The position numbers and the translations under genes are program-made. Positions 1 to 12,464 of a DNA stretch of 64,000 nucleotides are shown here, in pieces (the first letter of the stretch is position 1; each line of letters begins with the position of its first letter). Source of the stretch: Tyto alba (taxonomy: Eukaryota; Chordata; Aves; Strigiformes; Tytonidae); NCBI RefSeq assembly GCF_018691265.1, contig NW_024881283.1, positions 3,817,731 to 3,881,730 of the forward strand, written 5' to 3'. Under the pieces are notes generated by a model. That model ran no database searches, had not been told where the DNA came from, and saw nothing but the letters and a program-made list of their open reading frames with translations.

Positions 1-3000
1 TGTTTCTGGGTGTTAAGCAGAGACATTTCTGTACCACCACTGTACCTCCAGTGGAGCTCTCCCAGACGCACTGTACCAGAAAACAACAGAGGACTGGCTG
101 TTTGGGCAGGTGAGGCACCTTTTACATGTAGGAAGCCAAGGGACCGATGGACTTACTAAATGCTGTATAGGACGAACATGCCAAAGCAAAAAATTGAATC
201 TGTGTGCTCTAAGCTGATGTTTCTCCCACTGAACCATCTGTTGCAACTATTTAGTGTCAGTAGGACTCACAAGTCAAAAGTTGAAGTTTTCTGCCTTTAG
301 AAGGGGAATGGTTTGGGCTACAGCAGTGGAAGCTATCTAGAGTGGTGTGCCAGTGTACCCACCACCCAACCCACAGACATCACCTTTAAGTAGAGGAGAG
401 AATTTCTCTCACATGAGGCACTTTGTAGTCCTGACTCCATCATATCGTGACCATATCCTGACACGCTGATGGTTGGCAGCCAGCCCACATGCTAGTCTGG
501 CACATACCTGGGCTTCCTTTCAAAGCAATCCCAGGAGCATGGACACATGCAGAGATATGGTGCATCCCAACACACCTCTGCACTGAGTCCTGCATCCCCC
601 ACCAGCCGAGGACAAGCTGGAGGGTACACACTGAGAGCAGGGTGCAAGGCAGAGCACCCTCTCCTGTAAGGGTGCACCCAGGCTGCAGAGGCTCAATGGG
701 AAGGCCAAACAGAGGCAGGCAGTAAAGAAAGTTTTGCAGCAGTGTGGCTATTTTAATCTGTACTGAGCCACATGACAAATCCAAAAGCTATTAATGAACG
801 CAGATGGCTTACAGAGGACCTTGAAATGGGATTCTGCCCATGAGTGTTACAAAGTCACCCCGTACAAAACCACACAGGATGCTTCAAGGTCTTTAAATAA
901 GAATTTAAACAGCAGTACATAAAAAAAAAAAAAAGCCCAAAACCAAACAGTGCATGGTTTCCGTATCATCACCAGACAGTAAGAGGCACAATCTTCTCTC
1001 CCAGCTACATGACAGGCTAATACAGCACCCCTCCCCTCAGTAAATCACGATGCTTTTCCAGACAGCAGTTACACACATGATGTATGTGGCCCCAGAAATG
1101 TGCCTCAATGTGTAAACTCTTTATAAGTCTTTGTTCAATGCCCAGTATGTATTCTACAAAAAAAAAAAACCTGCTTAATCAACCTTATACTCTGCTGGAC
1201 TGTATCTTATTAAAAACTAAGTTCTTTATGGGAAGGGAGATATGGGAAGGAATTATCAGGTGGATAAATATATACATAATTTTTAATACTAATTGATGGA
1301 ATTAATGTACCTTAACTCCAGGAAGACAGTATATACCCATGTCCCTAGCAAGGGGAAACAGAAGGTAATCCAGAAAGAAAGATCTGACTTCCAGTTGTGT
1401 CTCTATTGGAAATGTCACAAAAGACTGTGAAACAGTGCTGCAAGCTGGATGGGAGAATTCCTGAAAGATTTTGCATTAACTATTTCTAGTAATGTAAATT
1501 TGATAAAGTTTCCACATAACACCCTCAGGAGACCACAAGCAGGAAAAGGCAGATTGAGAGAGAATAAATAAACCAAAGGGATGGTAATTAAAGGACAACA
1601 GAAACGTAAATGAGGAAAGCCTTGGAAAGATAGGGGAAAGAGATGACCCGATCCTTTACATTTCCCTGTATCTTGAAAGCACCCCAGCACAAGGGAGGAG
1701 GATGGTCCCCAGGGACAGACACACAGGGCAAGGTGGCTCCACCGAAATGGCAGAAAGAGGGACAAGAGCCCAGGGAGCAGACAAGAGCAAACCAGCCCTG
1801 AAGAAAAGGTAAAGGACCAAATCACCACCCTCTAATGAGCTAAAATACTAGAGGCATGGGGGCTGATGATGGTTACATACACCTAGAATTGCCTTTTCCT
1901 GTTTTTTGCTTTCCTTCTGTAGCCAATCCTAACAATTAAATTGAATACTTAGCCATAACCCTTGGGAAAACACATAGGATGAAAACTTTCATCCTTCAGC
2001 CTCACACGGCATCAAAGCAATCGCTAAACATGTTACTTAGTGCTCATCCAGCACAAAGTAACAACCTTTTCTGGAGTTAAGTATTTCTTAACTTCCTGGG
2101 GTCCAGCACCAACAGTCACATCCTTACAGGCAAGCAGAACTCAAGTCACTCTCAAAGGTGAGTTCTTCATAGATCTGTGTACAAAAACCCGTCCCTGACT
2201 CAACATCCATACAGTCAGCCTTCCCAGACCTGCCAAATACAACTCTCTCTGCCTCCTGAACTGGTTTTCTCAGAGAAGACAAGGTATACTTTTAGTATAT
2301 ATATCTTTAAAGTGACAAAACTCAGGGTCTCTCCTGCCAAGCAGTACAGCCAGATTCAGAGTCAAGCTTTTCCCTCCAACACTCCCAGCACCTGATTCTT
2401 GTGCAAACAGAGGACAGATGAAAAAAAGTTCCTACTCATCTGCCCCATCTGCAAACGAAATAAATAAAAAAAAAAAAAAAATAAAAATCTGAACCCTTGC
2501 AGTACGGAGTGGAGCCACACAAACCTGGATTTACCCCTGCCAGAGCTGAAGAGGAGTCAGTCTCTGCTGCTTGGAGCATGGAGGCAGAGATAATCCAGTC
2601 CCTGATTGAGGGAGTGATGTCCAGCAGGGCGAAGGGAGAGGCTGTGCCATTACTCCTGCTGTCTGGCCTCCCCCAGCCCAGCAGCAGTGTGCCAAGGGAA
2701 CAGGGCTGCACGGGAGAAGAGAGCTCACAGAAACTCACTGTACCTCAAGGGGAATGCAGGAAGCAAACATCTTTGTTTTATTTTCTCGCTCATGCGGAGA
2801 GATATTAATTCATCTAATTCTTAGGGAAAGGAAATGAAATTGCAGCAGTGCAACATGTCAAGAGAGACTAGGAGAGCCAGGCTCACTGAAGATGGGTATT
2901 AATTACTGCTTTCTATTTTTATCCTGTGTATAACTGTGGTCTCATCTGTGACTTAAGGAGCTAAAATCCCAGGAGTCAAAACTGTAAATCTACTGAAATA

Positions 3001-5980
3001 GGTGAAATATCCTGTGCAGGCTGCAAAGTCTGCATACAAAGAAACAAAGTGCCCATCAAAACTTCTGTAAATTTTAATATGAAAAGAAAGAGCAATGTAG
3101 TATATAATACACAGAAATAGTATCTCAAGAGAATTAGTCCCAGAGAAGAGAAATTACTAGCCAGTTCCTACAAGAAACCCTGAACAGATTGCTTTTAATT
3201 ATGTAAAGTTGTTAGTCTGCTTTAAATTCCTGAAGGGCCAAGAGTTTGGAAAACTAAAAGATACATTGTGAGGCCCTCCACTGTTTTCTGTACAAGACAC
3301 TATGAAATTTCTTATTTTGGCAACAACATGTACAAACAGTAGACACCAATATAAAAAAAACCCAAACATAAACCATGACCACAAGCAACCAAAAGTCCAT
3401 CCTGCAGCTATGAAAGTATGTTCAGTGTCTGCCAAAGAGCTAATGAAAAAAACGCACTTACAGTCTGTATCTGCTAGACATTTAACTACCTGCTGGACAT
3501 TTTGTACAGCTTATAAAGCCATAAAATATCACAAGGCATTTACAGATTTCCCAGCTGACAACAATATGAAATAACTGAAAAGATCCAGAACAGACCGAGT
3601 CCTCTGGTCAGGCACAGTGGATAATGCTGAATATATACTGCCACATACACTACTAGAAATTGTGCCAGCTATGCACAAGACAAGAGTAAACCTCATGGTG
3701 AAAGAAAACGAGTCAAGATAACAAAGCCATCCCTCAGCCTTACTGTAATGCTGGAACAAGAGTGGGACTGCCCAGATTTACAGTGCAGGTGCTTGGATAA
3801 TGCCCAAGTGGAATCAGTTCCTGCTGCCCTGTGTGGGGCACAGGCAATTCACTGTCAAGCGAGTCAGTACCTCCTCCCATGCTGGGGGACGTGTGGCATT
3901 GTACAGCCACCCAAAAACCTCCATTTGGGGACTGTGGAAATGACAACATGGACTTCACTTCTGGAGATGCGATAAGCCAGGAGGATTGGCCATCTGCCAC
4001 GGTTTATTTCCCTTATGGTAAGAGTCAAGGGCTCCAGGTGAGCAGCGAGGTGGTGGCCTCACTGGTTAGAGCTGATACCTGTTGCCAATCAGTCACCAAT
4101 ATTTTCTAGATGAAGTCATGTCAACTGTACATAACATGAGGTATATCAGATATTCTGCTACAGATGAGAAGGAAAAAAAAAAATAAAAAGAGCATTTTAC
4201 TCAGTGATCTGCACACAAGAAATACTAATAGCACCAAAACCTGAAAGATGTAAACTTCCACCACCTTGGGAACAACACTGGAACCACACATTATACTGTT
4301 ACTGAACTTGTAACAACTACTAACACAGATGTAAATTAATGACACTAACATTTAGTGGCTGACAGCACATCGCTACATTAGCAGTCTCCAATCTTCCATC
4401 CACAGCTGATACTCTAATGGAGACCCCCACCTGAAAACATTTTTTTAATGATGCTGCACTACCTCAAGAGTTATTTTCTTTAAGAGTCTGACTAACAACT
4501 CAGGTCACAAGCTGATGACAAGGATGTCTCCACAGTCTTTTTGCAGGCAGGCATAAACTCACCAAACACCAGAAACTCCGAGCTGGAACTGTGCAATTGC
4601 AGTCAGTCCACGGCTGCCCAGCCCAAACACAGCATCGTGCAGCTACAAGACTCCCAGCACAGGGCTGCCTCACACTGGGCTTGCTATCAGCAAAAATCTG
4701 GGAGTATCGCTTTCCACCTGACAGGTATCTTTCACCAGCCTTGCAGGCCTGGAGAAAGAGCATATGCACACACAGAAGGGCATTTCTTATCAGAGTGTAG
4801 AGACATCCAGCCGTCAGAAGCATTCAAAACAACACAAACACGCTCTAGGTACATGAAAGAGCGGAAAGTTTCACCAAAGACTTAGGTAGAAGAAAAATGG
4901 AAATACACAATGAGACTAAAAACTACAGTGGCAATGATTTCCAGGAGCTGAGCAGGCAGGAGGGCAGAGGCACCTTAAGGGCATCGTGCACATTTGTTGA
5001 TGCAGTCTCTCCTTGCAAGGCTGCAGAGCCAGTCAGACACTGCCAGTACAAAAACACAATCCGGAAAAATTTATGAGCCCCAGAGATAACAATTAGCAGA
5101 TACTAGTGGCTAGAAAATACAGTAAGGAATCAAGATAACTGTGTTACAGAAATCTTCATGCAATGTAGAGAGCTTCAGTATCATTACTGCTTTATGACTA
5201 GGAGTCCACCCCAGCCCATCAGGGCTTTGCAAGGCAGTAACTCTCATCCCAGGAAAGAATTTGAGTGCACAGCCTATTTCAACTGTAGATCTCCTCCTAA
5301 AAATGCATCGTAACTATTTTATCAATGATTGAAATGAAGAAATGTTATGATGACACCTTGAATTTATCAGGAAGACTTGTCACAGCTTGGAAAGGGATGG
5401 GAAATCAGCTGCAGATGATGAAGTTCCACAGCAAATACACATTTTATAAAATGTTCAATGACAGGCAAAAGAGACAAAAACCCACCCCGTGACAGAGAAC
5501 AATATTCTGTTCTTTCCTATTCAGCAATAGTTTTATCAGCAGCGTCTCTATGTGAAGTTTTGAAGTAACAGAACTTTTAATGGAATCTTGTTGATTTTTG
5601 TAAAATATATTACTAACCAAAAACTCTGTAAGATGTTAGAGAAGTGCATTTTGCTAAAAGTATGAGACAACTGGGGAATTTGTGATACACAATTTTAATA
5701 AGACACACATTACCCCAAGCACCACATTTTCACTGGCATCAGCACAGATCAAGGACTGTTAGTTATGGCCAATACAACATGAGGAGTCAGGACTAGAGCT
5801 TCCTGGCTGCCACACACATGTAATTAAATACATGGCCATGCACACGAGCCAGCAGATGCTCTCTGAACACAGAAAGGAAAGGTAGAAAGGAAGATCAAAC
5901 TCTACACGAATTATTGTTTTTACATTTACAGAATTTTTCTTCTCTTTGGTAGCTTGCCAGAGAGAAGGTGAAATGTCAGA
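1..5980. other. gene-free stretch, probable intron
   Basis: I see no coding exon, RNA gene or recognisable transposon in this stretch. It holds moderate GC sequence with short A tracts (positions 921-934 and around 2466-2481). Open frames are all short, none shows a conserved domain, and several overlap one another on both strands, as chance frames do. If the minus-strand promoter near 12.3 kb is real, this would be intron or downstream sequence of that transcript. Exons with little coding content (UTR exons) could hide here. Confidence 0.5.
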
Positions 5981-6029
5981 ATGATGGGGTTAAAGTACAG
6001 CAATATCGGCCTGAAATCAAGCAAAGCTC

Positions 6030-6165
6030 CTTAATCATCCAAATAGTCAGGTACTGGAGTAGATTGCTGAGGAAAGCCTGAATCGCCATCATTGGAAATC
6101 TTTAGACAAATCTCTAGGAAACACTACGTGTAGGTAATCCTTCAAGGTCACTTCATGAAACACTG
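6030..6165 (+). repeat. ancient CR1 LINE 3' fragment
   Basis: The text around GCCATCATTGGAAATC followed by TTAGACAAATCTCTAGG and GTAGGTAATCCTTC matches, from memory, the amniote CR1 segment that reads '...tctccatcattggaggtttttaagaacaggttagacaaa...' just before the 3' end. The preceding bases (GGAGTAGATTGCTGAGG) fit the usual 'tggaacagattgcctagg' part. It is on the plus strand, strongly diverged and missing its exact 3' terminus. It resembles the older CR1 type common in turtles and crocodilians rather than young avian subfamilies. Subfamily is not assigned. Confidence 0.6.
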
Positions 6166-6440
6166 GAACAACCCAGACTTTCTTCATAAGCATATATCTG
6201 ATCACACAGCCACTGCAGTGTTTTGATAGACAGTAGCATCTTTTTTTTTTTTAAACTTGCCAGAACAAGACCAAAAAAAATAGCAACCATACTCAGTGTA
6301 CAGAGAGCAGCAGCCTCCTGGCTGCGGGAACATTTGCTTGATTTATTTTTAGAAAGTGGAATTGGTGCAACTTCCTTCTCGGTCCACATCAGACTTCATC
6401 AGCTCTCCTGCCCGTTCACTGCACCTTCAATTAAATAACG
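6165..6440. other. unique sequence, nothing seen
   Basis: Moderately AT-rich sequence with a T tract at 6241-6252. A 78-codon minus-strand frame crosses it but has no recognisable motif. Confidence 0.4.
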
Positions 6441-6472
6441 CTCCACGTGCACAGAGCAAAAATTTCTCTTAC

Positions 6473-6660
6473 CTCATGTGTGCCACTTGGGCAGGAAAGG
6501 CCATGCTCCGGCGAGAAAGGGGAGCAGGGAGGCGAGGCCCAATTTGCAGCAGCGACAGCAGGGAGGGGAGAACCTGCTAGCAGATGCCCAAATACGCTGC
6601 AGAGCCCACCAAGCATGTCCTACCCCAGCTTGGGGAGCCGACCTCACCTCTGCAGACTGT
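6473..6660 (-). other. candidate minus-strand first or alternative exon
   Basis: On the minus strand an ATG at 6504-6502 has A at -3 and G at +4, the favourable Kozak context. It opens a short frame (M-A-F-P-A-Q-V-A-H-M) that runs ten codons plus two bases into a near-perfect splice donor, ATGAG|GTAAGAG, with the exon ending at 6473. The upstream sequence on that strand (to about 7250) is GC-rich with G runs, which would suit a promoter. A second donor-like AGAG|GTGAGG lies near 6653. I do not recognise the peptide, no acceptor or downstream exon was found, and the 224-codon frame through this region is a low-complexity Pro/Ala/Leu sequence. It may be an alternative start of the gene whose promoter lies at 12.3 kb, or chance. 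Confidence 0.22.
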
Positions 6661-7100
6661 CTGGTTTCAGGGACATAAAGCAGCATAGTGTGGACAGCAT
6701 TTCGTGCTGCTGGGAGCCAGAGCCAAGCTCGGGTTCTTGCCTCAGACAAGTGCTGCTCGTCCCCGTCCCCCCATGACGTGTGTGCAGCCCAGCCCCGCTT
6801 GCCAAGGGCTCTGCTCGCTGGCTGCCCGCCTCTCCTGCAGGCAGCAGGGGATGCGGGCAGGGCAGGCAGCCTCAGGCAGGCAGCCCTCCGAGGCTCTCCA
6901 AGCACCAGCAGCCAGGAGGTAGCAGTGAGGGAACACAAGCCACCCTCCCAGCTTGCTAGAGATGCAGCTGGATGCGCGTCCCACCTCTTCAAATGCGGGT
7001 GGAGAGGGCTCAGCATGGTGGGAGGAGGCAGGGGCTGACTCAAAACAGGGAAGGGAAAGAGAGGCCCAGGAGCAGGGGACAAGGTGAGGCTGTCACACAA

Positions 7101-7132
7101 GGGGGGGGGTGGTGGGGGAGAGTGGGGGGGGG
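7101..7132 (+). repeat. G-run cluster, G-quadruplex candidate
   Basis: Three long guanine runs (nine at 7101-7109, five at 7113-7118, eight or more at 7124-7132) separated by short TGGT and AGAGT spacers satisfy the G3+N1-7 quadruplex pattern on the plus strand. It lies in the GC-rich patch upstream, on the minus strand, of the candidate exon at 6.5 kb. Confidence 0.7.
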
Positions 7133-7249
7133 CCGGAGGCCAACACAAAAGCTGGCCTTGGTTTGCAGGAGGTGTTGCAGCACTGCCTCTTCCAGGCAGG
7201 CGGCAGGCAAGGCGATCGCAAACAGCATCTGAAGAGGCCGTGGCTCACT

Positions 7250-9450
7250 CAGTGCAAACTGGCTGTGGGCCGAAGCAACGCTGGGTTTCTCACCTTGCGC
7301 AGCGCTCTGACAAAGCTAAACTGGAAGAAACAGCACAACTGTCCTCCAGCTCCCCCTCAAGATGCAAATTCCTTGCTGCAAAGCAACTGCTTCTCCCAGC
7401 AGGACCTTTCCCTGGAGCCAAACATCAGCAGTAACCTGGGGGAGCTCAGAAGGATGCACCTACCCCCCACAGCCCAAGCAAACCACAGCAGATGTAGCTC
7501 CAGCGATGTGTCAAACATACTTGTTCCCTCACCACAATATCCAGAAGGGACCTGACACAGTGTCTGCTGCAGCACTGGAAGGGCCAGGAGAGGGGCGGAA
7601 TCGCATGTTTCTCAATGGGCAAAGACGGAACTTCACAAATTTCCACTGGCATCTACTCCTACAGTTTCCGTTGTTAAAAACAAAACCGAGCCATGGGGGA
7701 GGTTTCTGGACTGTTCATACTGTGTCAGTCTGGAAAACTTAAGAGCTAACTGAAGTTCAGTAACTTGGAGCACATCAGCTAGGAGGAGGTACCTCCAGAA
7801 GGAGGTAGGCTTCTGACTGGTGCTAATACTATTTGACTGACAACACATACAAAAAAAACTTCTGAACAAGAAATGGAGAGGGTTGTATGCATTTCAGAAG
7901 TACAAGCTGTCCCAGGGAAAAAGCCAGTCCTGCCTGTAACTCTCACATCAGCTCCCTTGTGTTGGTCATGGACATATCAACTCATCTCTGCTCTCATTTC
8001 CTTATCTCCAGTGACCAGTTACCAACAAGACAGCGGAGCTGCAAGGGTGACTTACCACTGCTGATAAAGTCAGATTTCAGGAAGATGAGTGCTGGTAGAT
8101 TGCTCTACAGCAGCTTAAGACGTCACCCCGTCCATCTGGCCTGTTGGACGAGGCTGCCATGAAAGCAGCAAAGGCAGCAAAACGGACGTTCATCTTTTCC
8201 TTCAGTTCACAGCCAAATTCTTGAAGTTTTGCTCAGGATGAGTCTGCATAAAACCACAAGACTATGCACAGTGAGAGCATAGGCACAGACACAGCCTCTG
8301 CTTAAATCCCTGCAACAGTGGTAGAAACATTTGGTAAATGTCTGAGCAAACCCTGCAGATTGCAATACCGTATATCAGTGTCTAAATCTGCTAGAGGCTG
8401 TCTGTCAGAAACCTTTGTAAAAGAGCCAAGTATTATTCTGATTTTTTTTTAAGGAAATTTAATGCAGATGGAGATCTATGGGAATTAAAGTTTTCAGCAC
8501 CAGCCAGGCTGCAGCGACGTCCCTGTACTGAACTCTCCTTCTGTTTGGTGGGAGCTCACAATTGAAGCTACCTCTGAAATGCTATGCAGGACAATCAGCA
8601 AAGAGCACAGCTTCACAAACAAGAGACAGTGATCTCCAGTGCTCAGGTGCCCCCCACTAGATACTGGTTTGACACTACCAACTCAGCCCACTAGACATGG
8701 ACAAGTCTTGTTTGCTCCCAGTCCAATGAGACCTGGTGATACAGATGGAAGATTTCATGTGCTTCCTGACACTTTCAGACTTGCATTATCACTTTAGACG
8801 TTGAGCAAGCATTTTAGAAAAGTTTCCACTGTTAGCTATTTGAGCTTGGTAAGAAAGGAGTTCTTTACAAATGTATTAGAAAAAAAAGCATTTTCCTTTA
8901 GGACTAGACCCTGTCATCCTGCGAATAAAGCGGGATGAAACGTTGTTCATGTCACCCAGCTTGGGGTGCACATGCTACACTAGAGCTTATTGCTGGGGCG
9001 AAGGAGGGGGTCAGAGTTATAGTTCCATTACACTGGGAGCTTAACTGTGTGGATGATTTTTTACCTTGGCATGTTTCTGATTTATATAAAATATGCAGGA
9101 GATCAACCACCTTGCAAAAGAAGCTGGCAGTCAGAGCTGCTGTTCTGTCCTCAATACATCTTGCTTCATTTCTCATGGACCCCTCCTGGCTATCTTGCTA
9201 GGAAACTTTTCAAACACAAATGGACAAGTAAATGACTCAAAATCTGCGTGTCTCATCACAAACTGAATTTCTGTTTCAGCCAAGAAAAAGGAAAAAAGAC
9301 AGGGGGCTAGATGCAAACATTACAACTTTGAGAGACCCAAACATGCCAACCTTTAACTTACACCAGCTCTGAGCCCTCTAGCACGCTATTCCAGGTTTTG
9401 CAAATAGGAGTTCACTGAGCGCGCCAAGTCCTCTGCCACAAACACACAGT
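7250..9450. other. gene-free stretch
   Basis: No supported exon or repeat. The sequence is of mixed composition. A perfect 12-bp palindrome GGAGGTACCTCC sits at 7785-7796. Short overlapping open frames on both strands show no family resemblance. Confidence 0.45.
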
Positions 9451-9455
9451 TCAAC

Positions 9456-9471
9456 ATGCAAATATGCAAAT
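9456..9471. promoter_or_regulatory. tandem POU octamer motifs
   Basis: Two exact copies of ATGCAAAT lie directly abutted (9456-9463 and 9464-9471) in the same orientation. ATGCAAAT is the canonical binding octamer of POU-family factors (OCT1/2/4, BRN). A direct abutted pair of perfect octamers is a plausible cooperative POU site inside the presumed intron. Function is inferred from the motif only. Confidence 0.4.
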
Positions 9472-9474
9472 GTC

Positions 9475-10540
9475 TGATCTGAATTCTTTTTCACGTAACA
9501 GTAGTTAGACATAACCAAAATGGGGTCATCATCTCTGGAGAACAACTGCTCCACAGAAGCTCAACTATCACCGTCCTACCAAGCCCAGCCTGACCACAGC
9601 GCTTTAAGGGAAGTGTGGATCCATAGCAGAGTCCAGAGAAGGGCAGAGATCAGCTGTGGAGACAACAAGCCCATGCAAAAAGAGAAGAGAAACAGAGTTT
9701 GTTCAGCTTAGGAACAGGAAAAAAAAAGTCTTCAATCACTTCAGTTTTAGCTGCAGAGATGTAGGGAACAGCTTTTTCCACGTGCCCTGGAGATCAGAGA
9801 AGGAACAGACTTAAAATGTAAGACAACGATTTAGACTAAAGACCATGAAAATCTCTCTAATGGTGAGGAGGCCCGAGTGTTGGCACACATCATCTGCACA
9901 GGATGTGAAATTGCCAGCAGGAAGAGCCTTAACAGAAGAAACACTACTCAGGAAGGGTTTTAGATGTGTCCCTGACCTTACCCCTGTGCTGGGAAACAAC
10001 GATGACATCTCTGGAGGTCCTCTCTAGACACACTGCCTCTGAGGCTATGAAACAGAGTTTCAGAGATTCCTTTAAATTAGATATATGGCAAGGACACAAA
10101 CCACAGACCACTTGCATCCAAGTCTCAAACATAGCTATTTGATGAATAACATCATCATTTTATACCCTAACAGCATCTTTCATTTAAAGATTCCAAACTG
10201 TGCTGCAATATTCATCAAGTTTCCAGAGAAGTAGCTCAAGAGTTAAATATTAGAAGCTTGGACACAGGAAAACCAGGGGACACAGGCTCACAACTTGCTG
10301 GGGATGCCACTCACTTGCACTCTTCTTCTAAACTCTGAATTTCCTTTCTTTTAGTTAGCTAATCACCTGAATTATTTAATAACAAATATTTGACTAAAAA
10401 GCAGATTATCAAGATGTAGATTTATCATTTCTTAAGATGTAAATACTGAAACAGGAGGACTGAGGGTCAGTGTATCTCCCTAATAAAACACACTTTAATA
10501 AAATAAATACTTTAAATAGCACAGAAATACCTGTATTTCC
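9475..10540. other. gene-free stretch
   Basis: AT-leaning unique sequence. No repeat, RNA gene or exon is recognised. Confidence 0.45.
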
Positions 10541-10548
10541 CTCTTGCA

Positions 10549-10751
10549 GTTTGTAAAGGACTCCCCTATTTCTGCCTGCATTTTCATACCATCTACTGGG
10601 CAGATCCTGAACTACCCAACTGCACAGCACAGGCCCTGCAAGGCTGCAGCCCGCAGCAGTTCGTCCCGAGCTGAGCCCCCCATGAGCCGAGTTTTATTCC
10701 CCACATTAGCGGCAAGCCACAAGCCGGTGCTTGCTACGAAGCGCAAGGGAG
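10549..10751 (+). other. exon-like segment, unproven
   Basis: On the plus strand a strong acceptor (pyrimidine-rich tract ending CCCTCTTGCAG at 10548) precedes an open frame that continues to a GGAG|GTATGA donor-like site near 10751; the frame itself stays open to 10930. The translated segment is basic and Ser/Pro-rich and matches no family I know. Several CpGs occur in it, more than in its flanks. No partner exon was found on this strand, so it could be chance. Confidence 0.15.
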
Positions 10752-10759
10752 GTATGAAA

Positions 10760-11690
10760 CCACTATCCCATACTCCAAATATTTCCAGCAAGCGTATGGG
10801 GACACCACAGCCCTGCCAGCAGAAGGGTGAGGGTAAGAGAAGAGGAAGGCAGAGAGGAGGAGGCGTCCGTCCTTCCGCCAGCAGCCTCGGTACAACCCGC
10901 CGCACACCATCGTTCAGGCAATTGAACTGAGGTGGGAGAATATTTTTCCCCAATATTACTGGCTGCCGAAGAGGAGATACCACATGGCTGTTCTCAGCCA
11001 GTCAGTGCGCGATGTTTACTATAAACAACAACAGTAAACAGAAACAGAGCCAAAATCAAAGCTGGGTACCCCGGAGCTGGGTCTCCACATCCTGACTTTA
11101 CCCATGGAAATAATTAGTTTAGCATTCAGATGCGGAGTGAAAAACACCCAAGGCCAAAGGGAGCCAAGTTGCTCAGTGCATCCAAAACTTAGGCTGCCCG
11201 TTTAGATTTGCTATCTCTACCTTCAGTCATCAAGACTCCAAACTGCTGCCACGGTTTCACACAGGATCACCAAGGAAGCTGCGTATTAAACCTGAACGAC
11301 ATGCAGCAGAAGCCAGCCTGACACTGTATTTATTTTCAAACGTCTTACTGTACACAAAAAGCTCAAGCCTTGTTTTACTTCCAGCTCTACTCAAACACCC
11401 GACTCGGGGGGGCTGTGCGGGAGGCGCAGATGCTTCCCTGGGGACGGAGTTATGGGATTTCTCTGTCCAGCCCCCAGGATCACCCTTGACACCTCCAGCA
11501 GCAGGGGCATCGTGGCAGATCCTGCTGAGAGCACTGTCACCCATCTCCAGACCACCCTGAAGTCACAGGAGGGTTTTGCTGATGTCCTAAAGGGCTGGCC
11601 GGGAGGCAAGGGGACAAACCTTCCCCAGGCACAACCCGCAGGCAACAGCCACCTCCTGCGAATCCGCCGGCAGCTCGGTCTTGCTTCCCT
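10760..11690. other. shore of the CpG island
   Basis: Mixed sequence leading into the CpG island. A pyrimidine tract ending TTTTCAG at about 11697 resembles a plus-strand splice acceptor, but no matching exon could be defined. Confidence 0.4.
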
Positions 11691-12012
11691 TTTCAGGCAA
11701 GGAGTGTCCGGTAGATAATAACGGCGCCGGCGAGGAGGGCAGGCTCAGGCGGTCCGCAAAAACCGCCCCGAGGCCTCAGGGTGAACATAACCACGGCCCG
11801 GTGCTGCTGCGCCCCGTCCCCTCCGCGACCTGCCCGAGGACACCTGGAAGAACAACAAAAGCCCCTCGAAGGTGCTTTACCGGGAGCTACGACCCGGCCG
11901 GGAAGAGGCGGGCGGCCCCCGGGCGGGCGAGGGAGGCCGGCGCAGCCCCCCCGGGCCTCTGCCCCGCTGCCGGCGGGAGTCGCGGCAGCGCCGCCGGGGA
12001 GGCCCCGGAGCC

Positions 12013-12031
12013 GGGGGGGGGGGGGGGGGGG
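12013..12031 (+). repeat. 19-base G homopolymer
   Basis: An uninterrupted run of 19 guanines within the CpG island. It can form a G-quadruplex and is likely to be length-variable or prone to sequencing error. Confidence 0.9.
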
Positions 12032-12258
12032 CCGGTCCCTGGCGGGTCCCAACAGGTGTCGGCGGTGACAGGCCGCCCCCGGCCCGGAGCCACCGCGGCC
12101 CCGGGCCCCGGCCCCGCGGGGGAGGCGGCGGCCGGGCCGCACTGCCACCGTGATCCGCGCCGCGCCGGGCCTGGCCGCGGGGCCTAGGCGCCCAACCCCC
12201 GCCCGGCCCCCGGCAGCGCCCCGCCGGGCCGGGCCACAGCGCCCCGCGCCCCTCTCAC

Positions 12259-12310
12259 CTGCGCGGCCGCCGAGCGCGGGGGCTGCTCAGTGCCTCGCCG
12301 CCGCCATGTT
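12259..12310 (-). other. noncoding first exon, minus strand
   Basis: Read on the minus strand, the sequence runs from GCGGAAACATGGCGGCGGCG through GCACTGAGCAGCC to GGCCGCGCAG and then a consensus donor GTGAGAGG (GT at 12258-12257). The only ATG opens a six-codon frame (M-A-A-A-R-H-stop), so the exon is best read as 5' UTR; AACATGGCGGC instead resembles a YY1 site, often found just downstream of the start in TATA-less promoters. The 5' boundary is a guess, limited by the GC boxes at 12361-12391. The gene is not identifiable here, and the coding exons would lie beyond position 1 or go unrecognised in 1-12 kb. Confidence 0.5.
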
Positions 12311-12360
12311 TCCGCTGCGCAGGGAAGGCGGGGAGCGGGGGAGGGCACGCGGGCTGACCC

Positions 12361-12391
12361 GGCCCCGCCCCGCCCCGCCCCGCCCCGCCCC
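12361..12391 (-). promoter_or_regulatory. five tandem GC boxes (SP1-type)
   Basis: The pentamer CCCCG is repeated without break, giving five overlapping copies of GGGGCGG on the minus strand. This is a classic SP/KLF binding cluster about 50-100 bp upstream of the minus-strand first exon, and also a G-quadruplex motif on that strand. Confidence 0.65.
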
Positions 12392-12464
12392 CTGCCGCCG
12401 GGGATGGCGCCGCCGCCTCACGCTCGGGGCGGGGCCGGGACGGCAGCCGCTCCGATCGGCTCCA

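Noticed and set aside
6474..7148. 224-codon minus-strand frame
   Set aside because: Low-complexity Pro/Ala/Leu sequence without domain; only its end near a splice donor is kept as a weak exon candidate.
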